Under the pieces are notes generated by a model. It was not told where the DNA came from, did not search any database, and was given only the letters and a program-made list of their open reading frames with translations. A DNA stretch of 12,012 nt from Nitrospina sp. (GTDB lineage: Bacteria; Nitrospinota; Nitrospinia; Nitrospinales; VA-1), in contig JABJCF010000408.1 of NCBI GenBank assembly GCA_018665625.1, positions 1 to 12,012 on the forward strand, written 5' to 3'. Below, piece by piece: positions 5,292 through 12,012 of the stretch (position 1 is the first letter of the stretch; each line of letters begins with the position of its first letter). The position numbers and the translations under genes were made by a program.

Positions 5292-6221
5292 ATGGCTCAA
5301 ACCACCAATCGTGACTATTACAAGATTCTAGGCGTCACAACTAAAACTCCCAAAAAAGAACTCAAACAAAAGTACCGGGAACTTGCTAAAAAATTCCATC
5401 CAGACTCCAATCAAGGTAGTAAAGAGGCCGAGGATAAATTTAAAATAATTTCTGAAGCCTATGAAATTTTAAGCAATGTAAAAAAACGAAAGGAATATGA
5501 CCGCCAAAGGAGCTACCAAAAGCAATCCGCTTCACGGCCCCGTCCATCTGGTCGACCCAACTGGGCTCAAGACCCCCCCGGGGGATTCGGGCGCCGTCCC
5601 CCAGGAGGAAATGAACAATCCTATCAGGAACCTTTTGCGGCAGAACCGGAACCTGTTGATCCGGACATGCCAACGGGTGGATTCGACTTACAGTTCATAA
5701 TTGATGTCCCCCTTCCTATAGTGGCTTTGGGTGGAATCATACCTTATACCTATGAAAAATATGTCAAGTGTCAAGAGTGTGAAGGAACAGGAATACAAGG
5801 CGATGGTGAATGTCCCGACTGTCAGGGTAAACAGCTTGTCGTAAGATCTGTCACTATTGACGTTAAAATTCCCCCCGGTGTGGCTGACCAATACACAATG
5901 GCAATATTAAAAGAAGGAGGAGAAGGAAAGAATGGCGGCCCTCCTGGGCAATTGTTCCTAAAAATTAACACTCAGCCGCATCCTAACTTCAAAAGAATTA
6001 AAAACGACATTATCTGCGAAGTAACAATTTCAAAACAACTTGCCGATGAAGGTGGAACGTTTAATGTGAAAACTTTAAATGGAACTCAAACGATCGAAGT
6101 CGAAGAAGGAACATTGATAGGCGAAGAGTTACGTATTCGTGGGGAAGGAGCTGCAATTAATTGGGGTAAGAAGAGAGGCGACCTATTTATCAAATTTAAC
6201 ATAGAGGAAGACGATTCGTGA
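5292..6221 (+). CDS. DnaJ-like co-chaperone with a reduced (single) zinc-binding motif
   Basis: A 309-residue Hsp40. The J-domain (about 8-72) has DYYKILGV, the HPD at 36-38 and the FKIISEAYEILSN helix. A Pro/Gly-rich linker follows (79-128), then the substrate-binding DnaJ C-terminal beta domains (about 133-305) with VDVKIPPGV-type and GEELRIRGEG motifs. Inserted in the first beta domain is CQECEGTGIQGDGECPDC, whose Cys160, Cys163, Cys174 and Cys177 could bind one zinc. Full DnaJ has four CxxCxGxG motifs and two zincs, and CbpA-type proteins have none, so this is an intermediate form. The whole protein is shorter than DnaJ (about 375). AGGA lies about 17 bases before the ATG, too far for a normal ribosome binding site. 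The next gene overlaps by four bases. Confidence 0.88.
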   Translation: MAQTTNRDYYKILGVTTKTPKKELKQKYRELAKKFHPDSNQGSKEAEDKFKIISEAYEILSNVKKRKEYDRQRSYQKQSASRPRPSGRPNWAQDPPGGFGRRPPGGNEQSYQEPFAAEPEPVDPDMPTGGFDLQFIIDVPLPIVALGGIIPYTYEKYVKCQECEGTGIQGDGECPDCQGKQLVVRSVTIDVKIPPGVADQYTMAILKEGGEGKNGGPPGQLFLKINTQPHPNFKRIKNDIICEVTISKQLADEGGTFNVKTLNGTQTIEVEEGTLIGEELRIRGEGAAINWGKKRGDLFIKFNIEEDDS

Positions 6222-6487
6222 CCTCGGTTTTCCTCACACTTTCCCTGGCAGCTGTCGTCCTGTATACATTCTGGGTTTTATTCAAATCCAGAAAAAAACC
6301 TTCACAAAAAAAAGTAATCAGAAGAAAAGGCAAAACCAAACCTGTCCTTAAAAACAAATCTACAGAGAAAAATATCAAAAGCCTTCCCCCGAATTCAGAG
6401 CAAATCCGAAAAGAAGAAACCGAAAAAATGAAAAAAGACCCAGAACTTATCGGCCGCGTGATTCGATACTGGCTGAATGAAAAATAA
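6218..6487 (+). CDS. Small single-pass membrane protein with a FliF-like C-terminal tail
   Basis: An 89-residue protein. It has an N-terminal transmembrane helix (residues 2-22), then a Lys/Arg-rich, probably disordered stretch (23-70), and a C-terminal amphipathic segment DPELIGRVIRYWLNEK (74-89). That ending resembles the FliG-binding tail of the flagellar MS-ring protein FliF (E. coli FliF ends with a PRVVALVIRQWM-type segment), but nothing else of FliF is present. The GTG start at 6218 overlaps the DnaJ-like gene's stop (GTGA). It has an excellent Shine-Dalgarno sequence, GAGGAAG, seven bases upstream, so the start is well supported and the two genes are coupled. A role linked to the co-chaperone is possible but unproven. 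It meets the DUF1566 gene tail to tail. Confidence 0.75.
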   Translation: MTSVFLTLSLAAVVLYTFWVLFKSRKKPSQKKVIRRKGKTKPVLKNKSTEKNIKSLPPNSEQIRKEETEKMKKDPELIGRVIRYWLNEK

Positions 6488-6514
6488 AAGGCGGGGGAAT
6501 TACAGGTACTGCGA

Positions 6515-7270
6515 TTAACCCTTTCGGGCTTTTACTTCTGCCGCATACGCTCTAGCACGTTTCAGCATGGCAGCTTTCTCTTCAGAGGAAAAGTCTTTTC
6601 GAGGAGTGGGCCCTGGCACATGGTTTCCAGAAGATTTTTTAGCTGGAGCAGCAGCAGGAGCTTCCTGAGTTCCAGCATCAGCAGCTGATGCATCTGCGGC
6701 TTTCGCTTGAGGAGCGGCACTTGCAGATTTTACAGCGGCCTCCCCCTCTTTCCTCACCAAACGCATGGAAGACCATACATCATTGGTTGGATAGGGAGTA
6801 TCCAGACCAATTTTCAAATCCATTCGGATTATTTTTTCATCCGAGCATTCACTAATCCAGGTATTTGATGCGCCACCGGGTGCAAATATGGGGTCGATAG
6901 GATAATAAGTCCCATTTTTATCCATTAATTGTTTGGCCCCAGTTTTATCAAAGAGGGTCATAGACTCCGCTTTGGTAGGAATTCGCCAGTTATCATAACC
7001 GCCGAATTGATCTTTATTTTTATTCACCCAATCCACATACTCACGGTGATCCTGCCAGGTATAAAATTGTTTTTTATCCAACCAGGCATCGGTTTTTTTC
7101 CAGGTGAGCCCGGAATTCGGATCTATGATGGCCCCATCTCCGTTATCTACCAGAGGATCACCAACAGGCCCGGCCTTTTTCGCAGCTTCTGCTTTTTTCG
7201 CAGCCGCTAGCTTGGCCTTCTCTGCGGGAGACAGTTGTTTCTCATCTGTAGGTGGAGTTGTTTCTGCCAT
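6515..7270 (-). CDS. DUF1566 (Lcl C-terminal-like) domain protein with Ala/Lys-rich ends
   Basis: A 251-residue protein. The central domain (about 41-173) has the DUF1566 pattern: DNGDGAIIDPNSGLTWKK, then YTWQDHREYVDWVN, then GGYDNWRIPTKAE, and it ends in WSSMRLVRK. Such domains are common in secreted or surface proteins and probably adopt a C-type-lectin-like fold. Here there is no signal peptide. The N-terminal 35 residues are Ala/Lys-rich (KAKLAAAKKAEAAKKAG) and the region 178-251 is low-complexity Ala/Ser/Lys, ending in KDFSSEEKAAMLKRARAYAAEVKARKG. It follows the 93-residue gene with a gap of two bases, so the genes are coupled. The function is unknown. Cytoplasmic location is the simplest reading. 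Confidence 0.75.
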   Translation of the reverse strand: MAETTPPTDEKQLSPAEKAKLAAAKKAEAAKKAGPVGDPLVDNGDGAIIDPNSGLTWKKTDAWLDKKQFYTWQDHREYVDWVNKNKDQFGGYDNWRIPTKAESMTLFDKTGAKQLMDKNGTYYPIDPIFAPGGASNTWISECSDEKIIRMDLKIGLDTPYPTNDVWSSMRLVRKEGEAAVKSASAAPQAKAADASAADAGTQEAPAAAPAKKSSGNHVPGPTPRKDFSSEEKAAMLKRARAYAAEVKARKG

Positions 7271-7272
7271 TT

Positions 7273-7554
7273 TTAACTTCGTCGAATGGTGGAGGGTTCT
7301 ATCCCTTCCAAAATATCACTTAAATCCTTTCCAGAATTGGAAAGGGTATTTAATATTTCCCCAAGCCTTGAGGCTGGAAAATCATTTAAACGCGATTGGA
7401 AATCTGTGCGGTAATCAGCAGCATTTTTACGGACCCAATCCACCGCCATCTGCTCTTGCGTTTCACAACTTTCGTTAGCGCATTTCTTATCCAGCAGATT
7501 AGTCTGGGATAACCGTATGATTTCACAAATCAAATCTTGTTTGACCTGGCTCAT
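7273..7554 (-). CDS. 93-residue protein of unknown function
   Basis: A small, probably soluble, largely helical protein with no signal peptide or membrane segment. It contains a CANESC motif (residues 25-30, two cysteines five apart) in DKKCANESCETQEQMAVDWVRKNAADYR and an Ile/Leu-rich C-terminal helix (LGEILNTLSNSGKDLSDILEGI). I do not recognise a family. It is the first gene of a two-gene operon with the DUF1566 gene two bases downstream. There is no Shine-Dalgarno sequence before ATG 7554. Instead TGGTAAAAT ends seven bases before the ATG, and a separate TTGACA promoter lies further upstream. Confidence 0.65.
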   Translation of the reverse strand: MSQVKQDLICEIIRLSQTNLLDKKCANESCETQEQMAVDWVRKNAADYRTDFQSRLNDFPASRLGEILNTLSNSGKDLSDILEGIEPSTIRRS

Positions 7555-7614
7555 ACTATAAATTTTACCACGAAATTGTATGTAGGGTTAAGCCTCAAAC
7601 CTAAAAAAGAGGCC

Positions 7615-7643
7615 ACTCTATAATGGATTTTCCAGCTTGTCAA
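7615..7643 (-). promoter_or_regulatory. Sigma-70-type promoter of the 93-residue/DUF1566 operon
   Basis: On the minus strand there is a perfect -35 TTGACA at 7643-7638, then 17 bases, then TAGAGT at 7620-7615 (four of six). TATAGA at 7622-7617 with a 15-base spacer is the alternative. Transcription would start near 7608, leaving a leader of about 54 bases. Confidence 0.55.
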
Positions 7644-7653
7644 CGCGATATTT

Positions 7654-7672
7654 GCGGCATTTAAAATACCGC
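7654..7672. promoter_or_regulatory. 19-bp near-palindrome upstream of the TTGACA promoter
   Basis: GCGGCATTTAAAATACCGC is a near-perfect inverted repeat: the arms GCGG-C-ATTT and AAAT-A-CCGC differ at one position. It lies ten bases upstream of the -35 element of the minus-strand operon, where an activator commonly binds. It does not have a T tract that would make it a convincing terminator. Confidence 0.4.
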
Positions 7673-7764
7673 TTAAAAACAATGACTTAGTGGTATTTTC
7701 CGAGAAATAGAATCCAGTATTTTTAACGGCCGGTTCACCCTCAGCCCCGCTCGGCAAACTTCCC

Positions 7765-8577
7765 TTATCCCTGGCCCGTTGAAGACCGGGGGTCCAAATA
7801 TTCCCTTAATCCTTCCCCCAAAAAGTTGAATGACAAAATGGTGAAAAATATAGCTAGAGAAGGGAACAGAATCAGATGCGGATAAAATTTAATCGCAGTC
7901 CAACCATCGCTGGCAAGCGTCCCCCAACTGCTGGCGGGGGGTGCAATACCCAATCCAATAAAGCTTAAAGTCGATTCAGCAAGAATCGCTACCGGTATAC
8001 GAAAACTAAGGGTCACTACAAGAATCCCTAAAATATTTGGGAAAATTTCTCTCAGCATGATTCGAAAATGACTCGCCCCCAAGGCCTTTGCAGCCAAAAT
8101 ATAGGGATACTCCTTTATGCGTAAAACCTCTCCCCGCACCAAACGAGCAATAGTTACCCAACTCACAAGAGTTAAAGCAATGAAAACCCCAACTACGCCC
8201 CGCCCCATCAGTACAGTGATCAAGATAATCATTAATAAATCAGGCAAAGCAAAAACCACATCTACAACGCGCATCATCAGATTATCGGTCCTGCCACCAA
8301 CATAAGCAGAAATGGTTCCATATATCGTACCGATGAGCAATGCAAGGACTGTGGAAACGACTCCCACGAACAAAGAAACTCTTGCTCCATAAATCATTCG
8401 CGATAGAAGGTCTCGCCCGAGCCGGTCTGTTCCAAACCAATGATCAGATCCAGGAAAAGCAAGAATACTGAAGGTGTCTTGCGCTTGATAAGAATAGGGT
8501 GCTACCCAGGGTGCCAGAACGGCAGCCAGCAAAATTATAAAAAGGAAACCACTGCTCAACTTAAAGGATGTGTTCAT
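7765..8577 (-). CDS. oppC: Peptide-type ABC transporter permease, OppC/DppC family
   Basis: A 270-residue inner-membrane permease. After the first membrane segment (11-27) comes the conserved periplasmic GSDHWFGTDRLGRDLLSRMIYGARVSL, the hallmark of OppC/DppC. The binding-protein-dependent transport domain follows, with several transmembrane helices. The cytoplasmic EAA loop that contacts the ATPase is at about 161-180 (LAAKALGASHFRIMLREIFP). The protein ends with SFNFLGEGLREYLDPR, as usual. The substrate could be peptides, nickel or another small solute and cannot be read from the permease. It starts four bases after the OppB gene. No ATPase or binding-protein gene follows. There is no clear Shine-Dalgarno sequence before the ATG, which suggests coupled translation. 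Confidence 0.93.
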   Translation of the reverse strand: MNTSFKLSSGFLFIILLAAVLAPWVAPYSYQAQDTFSILAFPGSDHWFGTDRLGRDLLSRMIYGARVSLFVGVVSTVLALLIGTIYGTISAYVGGRTDNLMMRVVDVVFALPDLLMIILITVLMGRGVVGVFIALTLVSWVTIARLVRGEVLRIKEYPYILAAKALGASHFRIMLREIFPNILGILVVTLSFRIPVAILAESTLSFIGLGIAPPASSWGTLASDGWTAIKFYPHLILFPSLAIFFTILSFNFLGEGLREYLDPRSSTGQG

Positions 8578-8581
8578 AATT

Positions 8582-9499
8582 CTATTTAAGAGATACTCGT
8601 GGGTCCAACCATCCGTAAATCATATCAACCACGATATTAGCAACTACGATCAAAACCGCATAAACCAATGTCACCCCCATGATTAAGGGGTAGTCGCGGT
8701 TAGTGACCGCGGTGATGAAAAATCGCCCCATACCGGGGATAGAAAAAATAAACTCAATGACAAAAGACCCCGTTACAAGGCCGGCAGTTAGAGGTCCCAT
8801 TACAGAAACAATGGGATAAATGGAGTTTTTCAAAACATGTTTCAACAGGATTCTAAGTTCAGTCAATCCTTTGGCACGAGCGGTTCGAATATAATCAGAA
8901 GCTAAAACATCCAAAACCGTGGCACGGGTCAATCGGGCAATGTAGCCAGCAAACCCGGCACCCAAAGCAAATGCCGGTAGGACCATATACTTTGGTCCCT
9001 CCCATAACGCAGGCGGCAAAAGGTGCCACTGATGCGAAAATATCCAGACAGATACCGCCCCCAAAACAAAACTAGGAACAGAAATTCCCATAGCCGCAAA
9101 TAGCAAAATAGATTTATCCACCAAAGAATTTTTCCAATAAGCAGAAATCACCCCGGCAGGAACACCTAGCCCCAGAACAACGAAAACCGCACATAATCCC
9201 AACGTAAAAGAAACCGGAAAAGTATCACGCAATATGTCGGAAACATCCCGACCAATATATTTATAGGAAGGACCCAGATCGCCTTGCAGTAATTGCTTCA
9301 TATAAAGCAGGTACTGCACCCCTATGGGTTCATCGAGATGATACTTGGCTTCGATATTGGCCATGATTTCAGGAGGAAGGATTTTTTCACTGTCAAACGG
9401 CCCTCCGGGAACCATGTGCATTATAAGAAAGGTCAGTGTTGCAACAACAACCAAAACCGGTATTCCCAACAACACACGCCTTATAAAAAATCGTAACAT
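8582..9499 (-). CDS. oppB: Peptide-type ABC transporter permease, OppB/DppB family
   Basis: A 305-residue inner-membrane permease, normal length. The N-terminus MLRFFIRRVLLGIPVLVVVATLTFLIMHMVPGGPF is typical of OppB/DppB, followed by the LDEPIGVQYLLYMKQLLQGDLGPSY segment. Transmembrane helices follow, then the EAA loop at about 203-222 (YIRTARAKGLTELRILLKHV) and the usual ending with FIEFIFSIPGMGRFF-like and WLDPRV motifs. It pairs with OppC, the two forming the transport channel. The gene is divergent from the TPR gene across about 100 bases. It has no ribosome binding site: TGCTAAAAT ends six bases before the ATG, so a leaderless transcript is possible. Confidence 0.93.
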   Translation of the reverse strand: MLRFFIRRVLLGIPVLVVVATLTFLIMHMVPGGPFDSEKILPPEIMANIEAKYHLDEPIGVQYLLYMKQLLQGDLGPSYKYIGRDVSDILRDTFPVSFTLGLCAVFVVLGLGVPAGVISAYWKNSLVDKSILLFAAMGISVPSFVLGAVSVWIFSHQWHLLPPALWEGPKYMVLPAFALGAGFAGYIARLTRATVLDVLASDYIRTARAKGLTELRILLKHVLKNSIYPIVSVMGPLTAGLVTGSFVIEFIFSIPGMGRFFITAVTNRDYPLIMGVTLVYAVLIVVANIVVDMIYGWLDPRVSLK

Positions 9500-9505
9500 T
9501 TTAAT

Positions 9506-9514
9506 ATTTTAGCA
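9506..9514 (-). promoter_or_regulatory. Candidate extended -10 for the OppB gene
   Basis: On the minus strand TGCTAAAAT is a full extended -10 match (TGN followed by TAAAAT) ending six bases before ATG 9499. A TTGTAA at 9536-9531 is a distant -35 option with a 19-base spacer. Transcription from here would begin at or beside the ATG. Confidence 0.4.
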
Positions 9515-9538
9515 TAAGAAAAAAGAGGATTTACAACG

Positions 9539-9567
9539 TTGCATAGAGTCTCTACAGGAGTTAAAAT
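9539..9567 (+). promoter_or_regulatory. Promoter candidate for the TPR gene
   Basis: TTGCAT (9539-9544) and TAAAAT (9562-9567) are spaced by 17 bases. Transcription would start near 9574, giving a leader of about 26 bases that contains the AAAGGAG ribosome binding site. The site lies back to back with the OppB upstream region. Confidence 0.45.
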
Positions 9568-9599
9568 TTTCATAGGATCATTTAAAGGAGAAAATACTG

Positions 9600-10169
9600 T
9601 TGCGATCTATTCTACTAACATGCCTAATCTCTCTCTTTGCATACACATCCTATGCAAATGGAATGGAAAGAGAGGTTGATCCATCTTTTACGCCTCAAAT
9701 TGCTCTTGCGTCTTCGCAGCCATCAAAATCCAAGCTTTTAAAAAAATATCACTATGAAGGTGGCTTGCAATTGATTCTGGAGAAACGGTTCGAAGAGGCA
9801 TTGTCTTTTTTGAAACCAATATGGCATCAAGACCCCGATTTTAGACGCACCGGCTATCTAATAGGTTACGCATACCAAAAATTGGATCGAGTTGAAGAAG
9901 CCATTACGACCTATGAAGCCTATCTGCAAAAAGATAAGAAAGATTATCAGGCGGTTTTCAACCTTGCGCATGCTTATATGGCCACAAACCAGTGCCTTGA
10001 ATCGATTGAAGCATTTAATAAAACACTGGATCAAAAACCTGATTATCTTGAGGCTCACCTCCACCTTTCAACCTGCCATAACAAATTAGGCCATAATTTC
10101 AAAGCCGAGCAACACTTTAAAGTCTGGGATTCCAGAATTACTAAAAATCATCTTAAATCCATCCATTAA
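9600..10169 (+). CDS. Secreted tetratricopeptide-repeat (TPR) protein
   Basis: A 189-residue protein with a Sec signal peptide (MRSILLTCLISLFAYTSYANG, cleavage near residue 20) and about four TPR units from residue 52. Examples are GGLQLILEKRFEEALSFLKP, GYAYQKLDRVEEAITTYEAY, LAHAYMATNQCLESIEAFNK and a last partial unit HLSTCHNKLGHNFKAEQHFK. TPRs are protein-binding scaffolds, and here the protein is probably periplasmic or envelope-bound. The start is TTG 9600: it is the codon that follows AAAGGAG (9584-9590) at nine bases, the best Shine-Dalgarno sequence in the window, and it opens directly into the signal peptide. The gene is on its own, divergent from oppB and about 70 bases before the UbiD gene. 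Its partner is unknown. Confidence 0.85.
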   Translation: MRSILLTCLISLFAYTSYANGMEREVDPSFTPQIALASSQPSKSKLLKKYHYEGGLQLILEKRFEEALSFLKPIWHQDPDFRRTGYLIGYAYQKLDRVEEAITTYEAYLQKDKKDYQAVFNLAHAYMATNQCLESIEAFNKTLDQKPDYLEAHLHLSTCHNKLGHNFKAEQHFKVWDSRITKNHLKSIH

Positions 10170-10198
10170 TTTTTCCCTTTTACCAAGACTGCCTGATA

Positions 10199-10204
10199 TA
10201 TAAT
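10199..10204 (+). promoter_or_regulatory. Candidate -10 of the UbiD gene
   Basis: A perfect TATAAT at 10199-10204 lies 33 bases before ATG 10238, so transcription would begin near 10211. The -35 region is poor (T-rich, with TTTTAC at 10178-10183 and a short spacer). There is no Shine-Dalgarno sequence next to the ATG. Confidence 0.4.
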
Positions 10205-10237
10205 GAATGGTCGTTTTAAACCTATTCACGTATATTT

Positions 10238-12012
10238 ATGAACTACCCTTCTTTAAGAGAATTTATCGACCGGCTTGAATTCGAAAACGAACTCGTTCGA
10301 ATTAAAGAACAAGTATCCCCTATTCTTGAAATAGCGGAAATAACCGACCGGGTATCCAAACAACCCGGAGGTGGAAAAGCCCTTCTATTTGAAAATGTAG
10401 AAGGCAGTTCGATGCCGGTTCTGATCAACGCTTTTGGCAGTCAAAAAAGAATGGACGCTTCTCTCGGAGTCCATAACGTTGAAGAAATAGCAAAAAGAAT
10501 CGAACGTTACTTAAAAATTCCGCCCCCGGTTACGCTACTGGATAAAGCAAAACTTTTACCGATGCTTTTGCAGGCCGCACAGTTTCCCCCCAAACTCATT
10601 GGCGGGTCAAGCGCTCCCTGCCAGGAGGTTGTGCATCTCAACAACGATGTCAATTTAGATCAAATCCCCATTTTACAATGCTGGCCTTCAGATGCGGGAC
10701 GCTTCATAACATTCCCAATCGTCATCAATCGTAGTGTCGATCGCAAGGTCAAGAACGTTGGGCTCTACCGCATGCAGGTCTACGATTCTAAAACCACAGG
10801 CATGCACTGGCACATCCATAAAGATGGAGCGCACTTCTTCCATGAGTACCAAAAGCAAAATAAAATTATGGAAGTGGCAGTGGCTATAGGAGCAGATCCT
10901 GCATCCTGTTACGCTGCATCCGCTCCGCTACCTTATGGTATCGACGAGTTTCTTTTGGCAGGCTTCATCCGAAAGAAAAGCGTTCCTCTGGTAAAATGTA
11001 AGACGGTGGATTTAGAAGTCCCCGCCAGCGCTGAAATTGTCCTGGAAGGTTTTATAGACCCATCTGAAATGCGTCTCGAAGGTCCCTTCGGAGATCACAC
11101 CGGGTATTATTCGCAGGATGGGGACTATCCAGCATTCCATCTCACTGCAATCACACACCGCAAAGACCCCATTTACCTGACAACAATAGTTGGGAAGCCG
11201 CCGCAGGAAGATTTTTATCTGGGCCGCGCAACCGAGCGCATCTTTCTGCCACTGCTACGCACTCAGCTTCCTGAAATCATCGATATGGATATGCCCGTAG
11301 AAGGTGTCTTCCATAATTGCGTCATCGTTTCCATCGATAAACGCTACCCCATGCAGTCACGCCGCTTAATGAGTGCACTTTGGGGACTGGGGCAAATGAG
11401 TTTCGTGAAAACCATCATCACGGTCGATGCCACGGTGGATGTTCACAATTATGATGAGGTTACCAAACTTGTTCTAAACAACGTCGAGTTTGAACGCGAC
11501 TTGTTTTTCTCAGAAGGTGTTCTCGATGTACTGAACCACGCATCAGACAATATGCTCTATGGCTCCAAACTAGGAGTGGACCTCACTGCCAAAATAGAAG
11601 GGGAACCGGGCTTTGGTGAAACATTACCTACTGCATTCCATGGGCCACAGCTACCTTCAAAAATTGATGTACTAAATCAGTTCGAAGAATTAAAGGATTG
11701 TAGAATTCTGGATTTGGATACAAAACGCGCCGTTATGTATGCAGCATTGGATAAAACCCGCCCCAATCAAGCCAGAGAATTTTCAGAACGCTTTTTTGAT
11801 GTTCCTGAATTTGCATCAGTCGATATAGTTATCGTGCTCGAAAGCCATGTAAAACTGGATGATGACTCAGTTGTTATGTGGAAGTTTTTTAATAATCTCG
11901 ATCCCAAACGCGATTTTTATTTCGATGATGGCAGACTTTCTATAGATGTGACCAAAAAGCTCAAAGAAGAAGGCTACCAACAACGATGGCCTGAAGAAAT
12001 TGAGATGTCCGA
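10238..12012 (+). CDS. ubiD: UbiD-family prenylated-FMN decarboxylase, long form (3' end outside the window)
   Basis: An open frame of 591 codons that continues past the window edge. The protein follows E. coli UbiD closely from the start: YPSLREFIDRLEFENELVRI, then EIAEITDRVSKQPGGGKALLFENVEG, GAPCQ-like SSAPCQEVVH, IPILQCWPSDAG, VGLYRMQ with Arg178, ASAEIVLEGFI and EGPFGDHTGYY (281-291). These include the expected active-site Arg and Glu. The family removes a carboxyl group from aromatic or prenylated hydroxybenzoate substrates using prenylated FMN made by UbiX. Canonical UbiD is about 490 residues, and the extra C-terminal part places this in the longer class often annotated as a menaquinone or quinone biosynthesis decarboxylase. 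Which quinone it serves cannot be told here. The ATG 10238 start aligns with the family's N-terminus. Confidence 0.92.
   Translation, partial: MNYPSLREFIDRLEFENELVRIKEQVSPILEIAEITDRVSKQPGGGKALLFENVEGSSMPVLINAFGSQKRMDASLGVHNVEEIAKRIERYLKIPPPVTLLDKAKLLPMLLQAAQFPPKLIGGSSAPCQEVVHLNNDVNLDQIPILQCWPSDAGRFITFPIVINRSVDRKVKNVGLYRMQVYDSKTTGMHWHIHKDGAHFFHEYQKQNKIMEVAVAIGADPASCYAASAPLPYGIDEFLLAGFIRKKSVPLVKCKTVDLEVPASAEIVLEGFIDPSEMRLEGPFGDHTGYYSQDGDYPAFHLTAITHRKDPIYLTTIVGKPPQEDFYLGRATERIFLPLLRTQLPEIIDMDMPVEGVFHNCVIVSIDKRYPMQSRRLMSALWGLGQMSFVKTIITVDATVDVHNYDEVTKLVLNNVEFERDLFFSEGVLDVLNHASDNMLYGSKLGVDLTAKIEGEPGFGETLPTAFHGPQLPSKIDVLNQFEELKDCRILDLDTKRAVMYAALDKTRPNQAREFSERFFDVPEFASVDIVIVLESHVKLDDDSVVMWKFFNNLDPKRDFYFDDGRLSIDVTKKLKEEGYQQRWPEEIEMS

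Larger units (their letters stand above)
7555..7764. other. Intergenic region between the OppC gene and the 93-residue gene
   Basis: A 210-base gap holding the operon promoter and a palindrome (listed separately). GCCTC (7592-7596) and GAGGC (7609-7613) form a five-pair hairpin with a 12-base loop inside the predicted leader of the minus-strand transcript. No strong terminator for the OppC transcript was found. A frame on the minus strand from a TTG at 7757 is not supported. Confidence 0.5.

Noticed and set aside
6488..6535. Possible bidirectional terminator between convergent genes (CCC-TTTC-GGG followed by CTTTT)
   Set aside because: The stem is only three G-C pairs and lies mostly in the DUF1566 gene's last codons, too weak to call.
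7551..7757. 68-codon minus-strand frame from TTG 7757, touching the 93-residue gene
   Set aside because: It has a rare start with no ribosome binding site and no recognisable product, and the best promoter of the downstream operon lies inside it.

Overview
The window looks like a chromosome segment from an uncultured Gram-negative bacterium of moderate to low GC. Evidence for a diderm envelope is an Slp-type outer-membrane lipoprotein, a secretin-like exported protein and several Sec signal peptides. The sigma factor / DUF3619 / DUF3106 module is best known from Proteobacteria. Together with the UbiD class, my guess is a Nitrospinota- or deltaproteobacteria-like lineage, but the sequence does not prove this. 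I saw no mobile element, rRNA, tRNA or CRISPR. Most genes look like ordinary chromosomal housekeeping or envelope genes.

Layout. (1) 1-2005, plus strand: a possible C-terminal tail of an upstream gene and its terminator, then a tightly packed four-gene module: ECF-type sigma factor, DUF3619 single-pass membrane protein (likely anti-sigma role), a small acidic secreted protein, and a very basic DUF3106 secreted protein built of 18-residue repeats. (2) 2006-2415: a non-coding stretch with a repeat and a promoter candidate, and an unlisted 49-residue membrane miniprotein gene. (3) 4503-2416, minus strand: a three-gene operon for an apparently exported J-domain protein, an Slp lipoprotein and a short secretin-like protein. 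(4) 4460-6487, plus strand: an AT-rich membrane protein gene whose 5' end overlaps the J-protein gene head to head. It is followed by a DnaJ-like chaperone with a half-size zinc finger and a coupled small membrane protein ending in a FliF-like tail. (5) 7554-6515, minus strand: a two-gene operon of a 93-residue unknown protein and a DUF1566 protein, behind a good promoter with an upstream palindrome. (6) 9499-7765, minus strand: two peptide-type ABC permeases (OppB, OppC) without a binding protein or ATPases nearby. (7) 9600-12012, plus strand: a secreted TPR protein, and a long UbiD-family decarboxylase that runs off the window edge.

How the genes fit together: regions 1 and 3 both point to the cell envelope. 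Region 1 is probably a sigma/anti-sigma unit co-transcribed with two oppositely charged secreted proteins. Region 3 probably makes an exported set. Two J-domain genes lie within about 800 bp of each other, pointing away from one another, with an unrecognised membrane protein gene between them. Start sites are unusual: few genes have a clear Shine-Dalgarno sequence, and several have a TAAAAT hexamer 6-7 bases before the ATG, which suggests leaderless transcripts.
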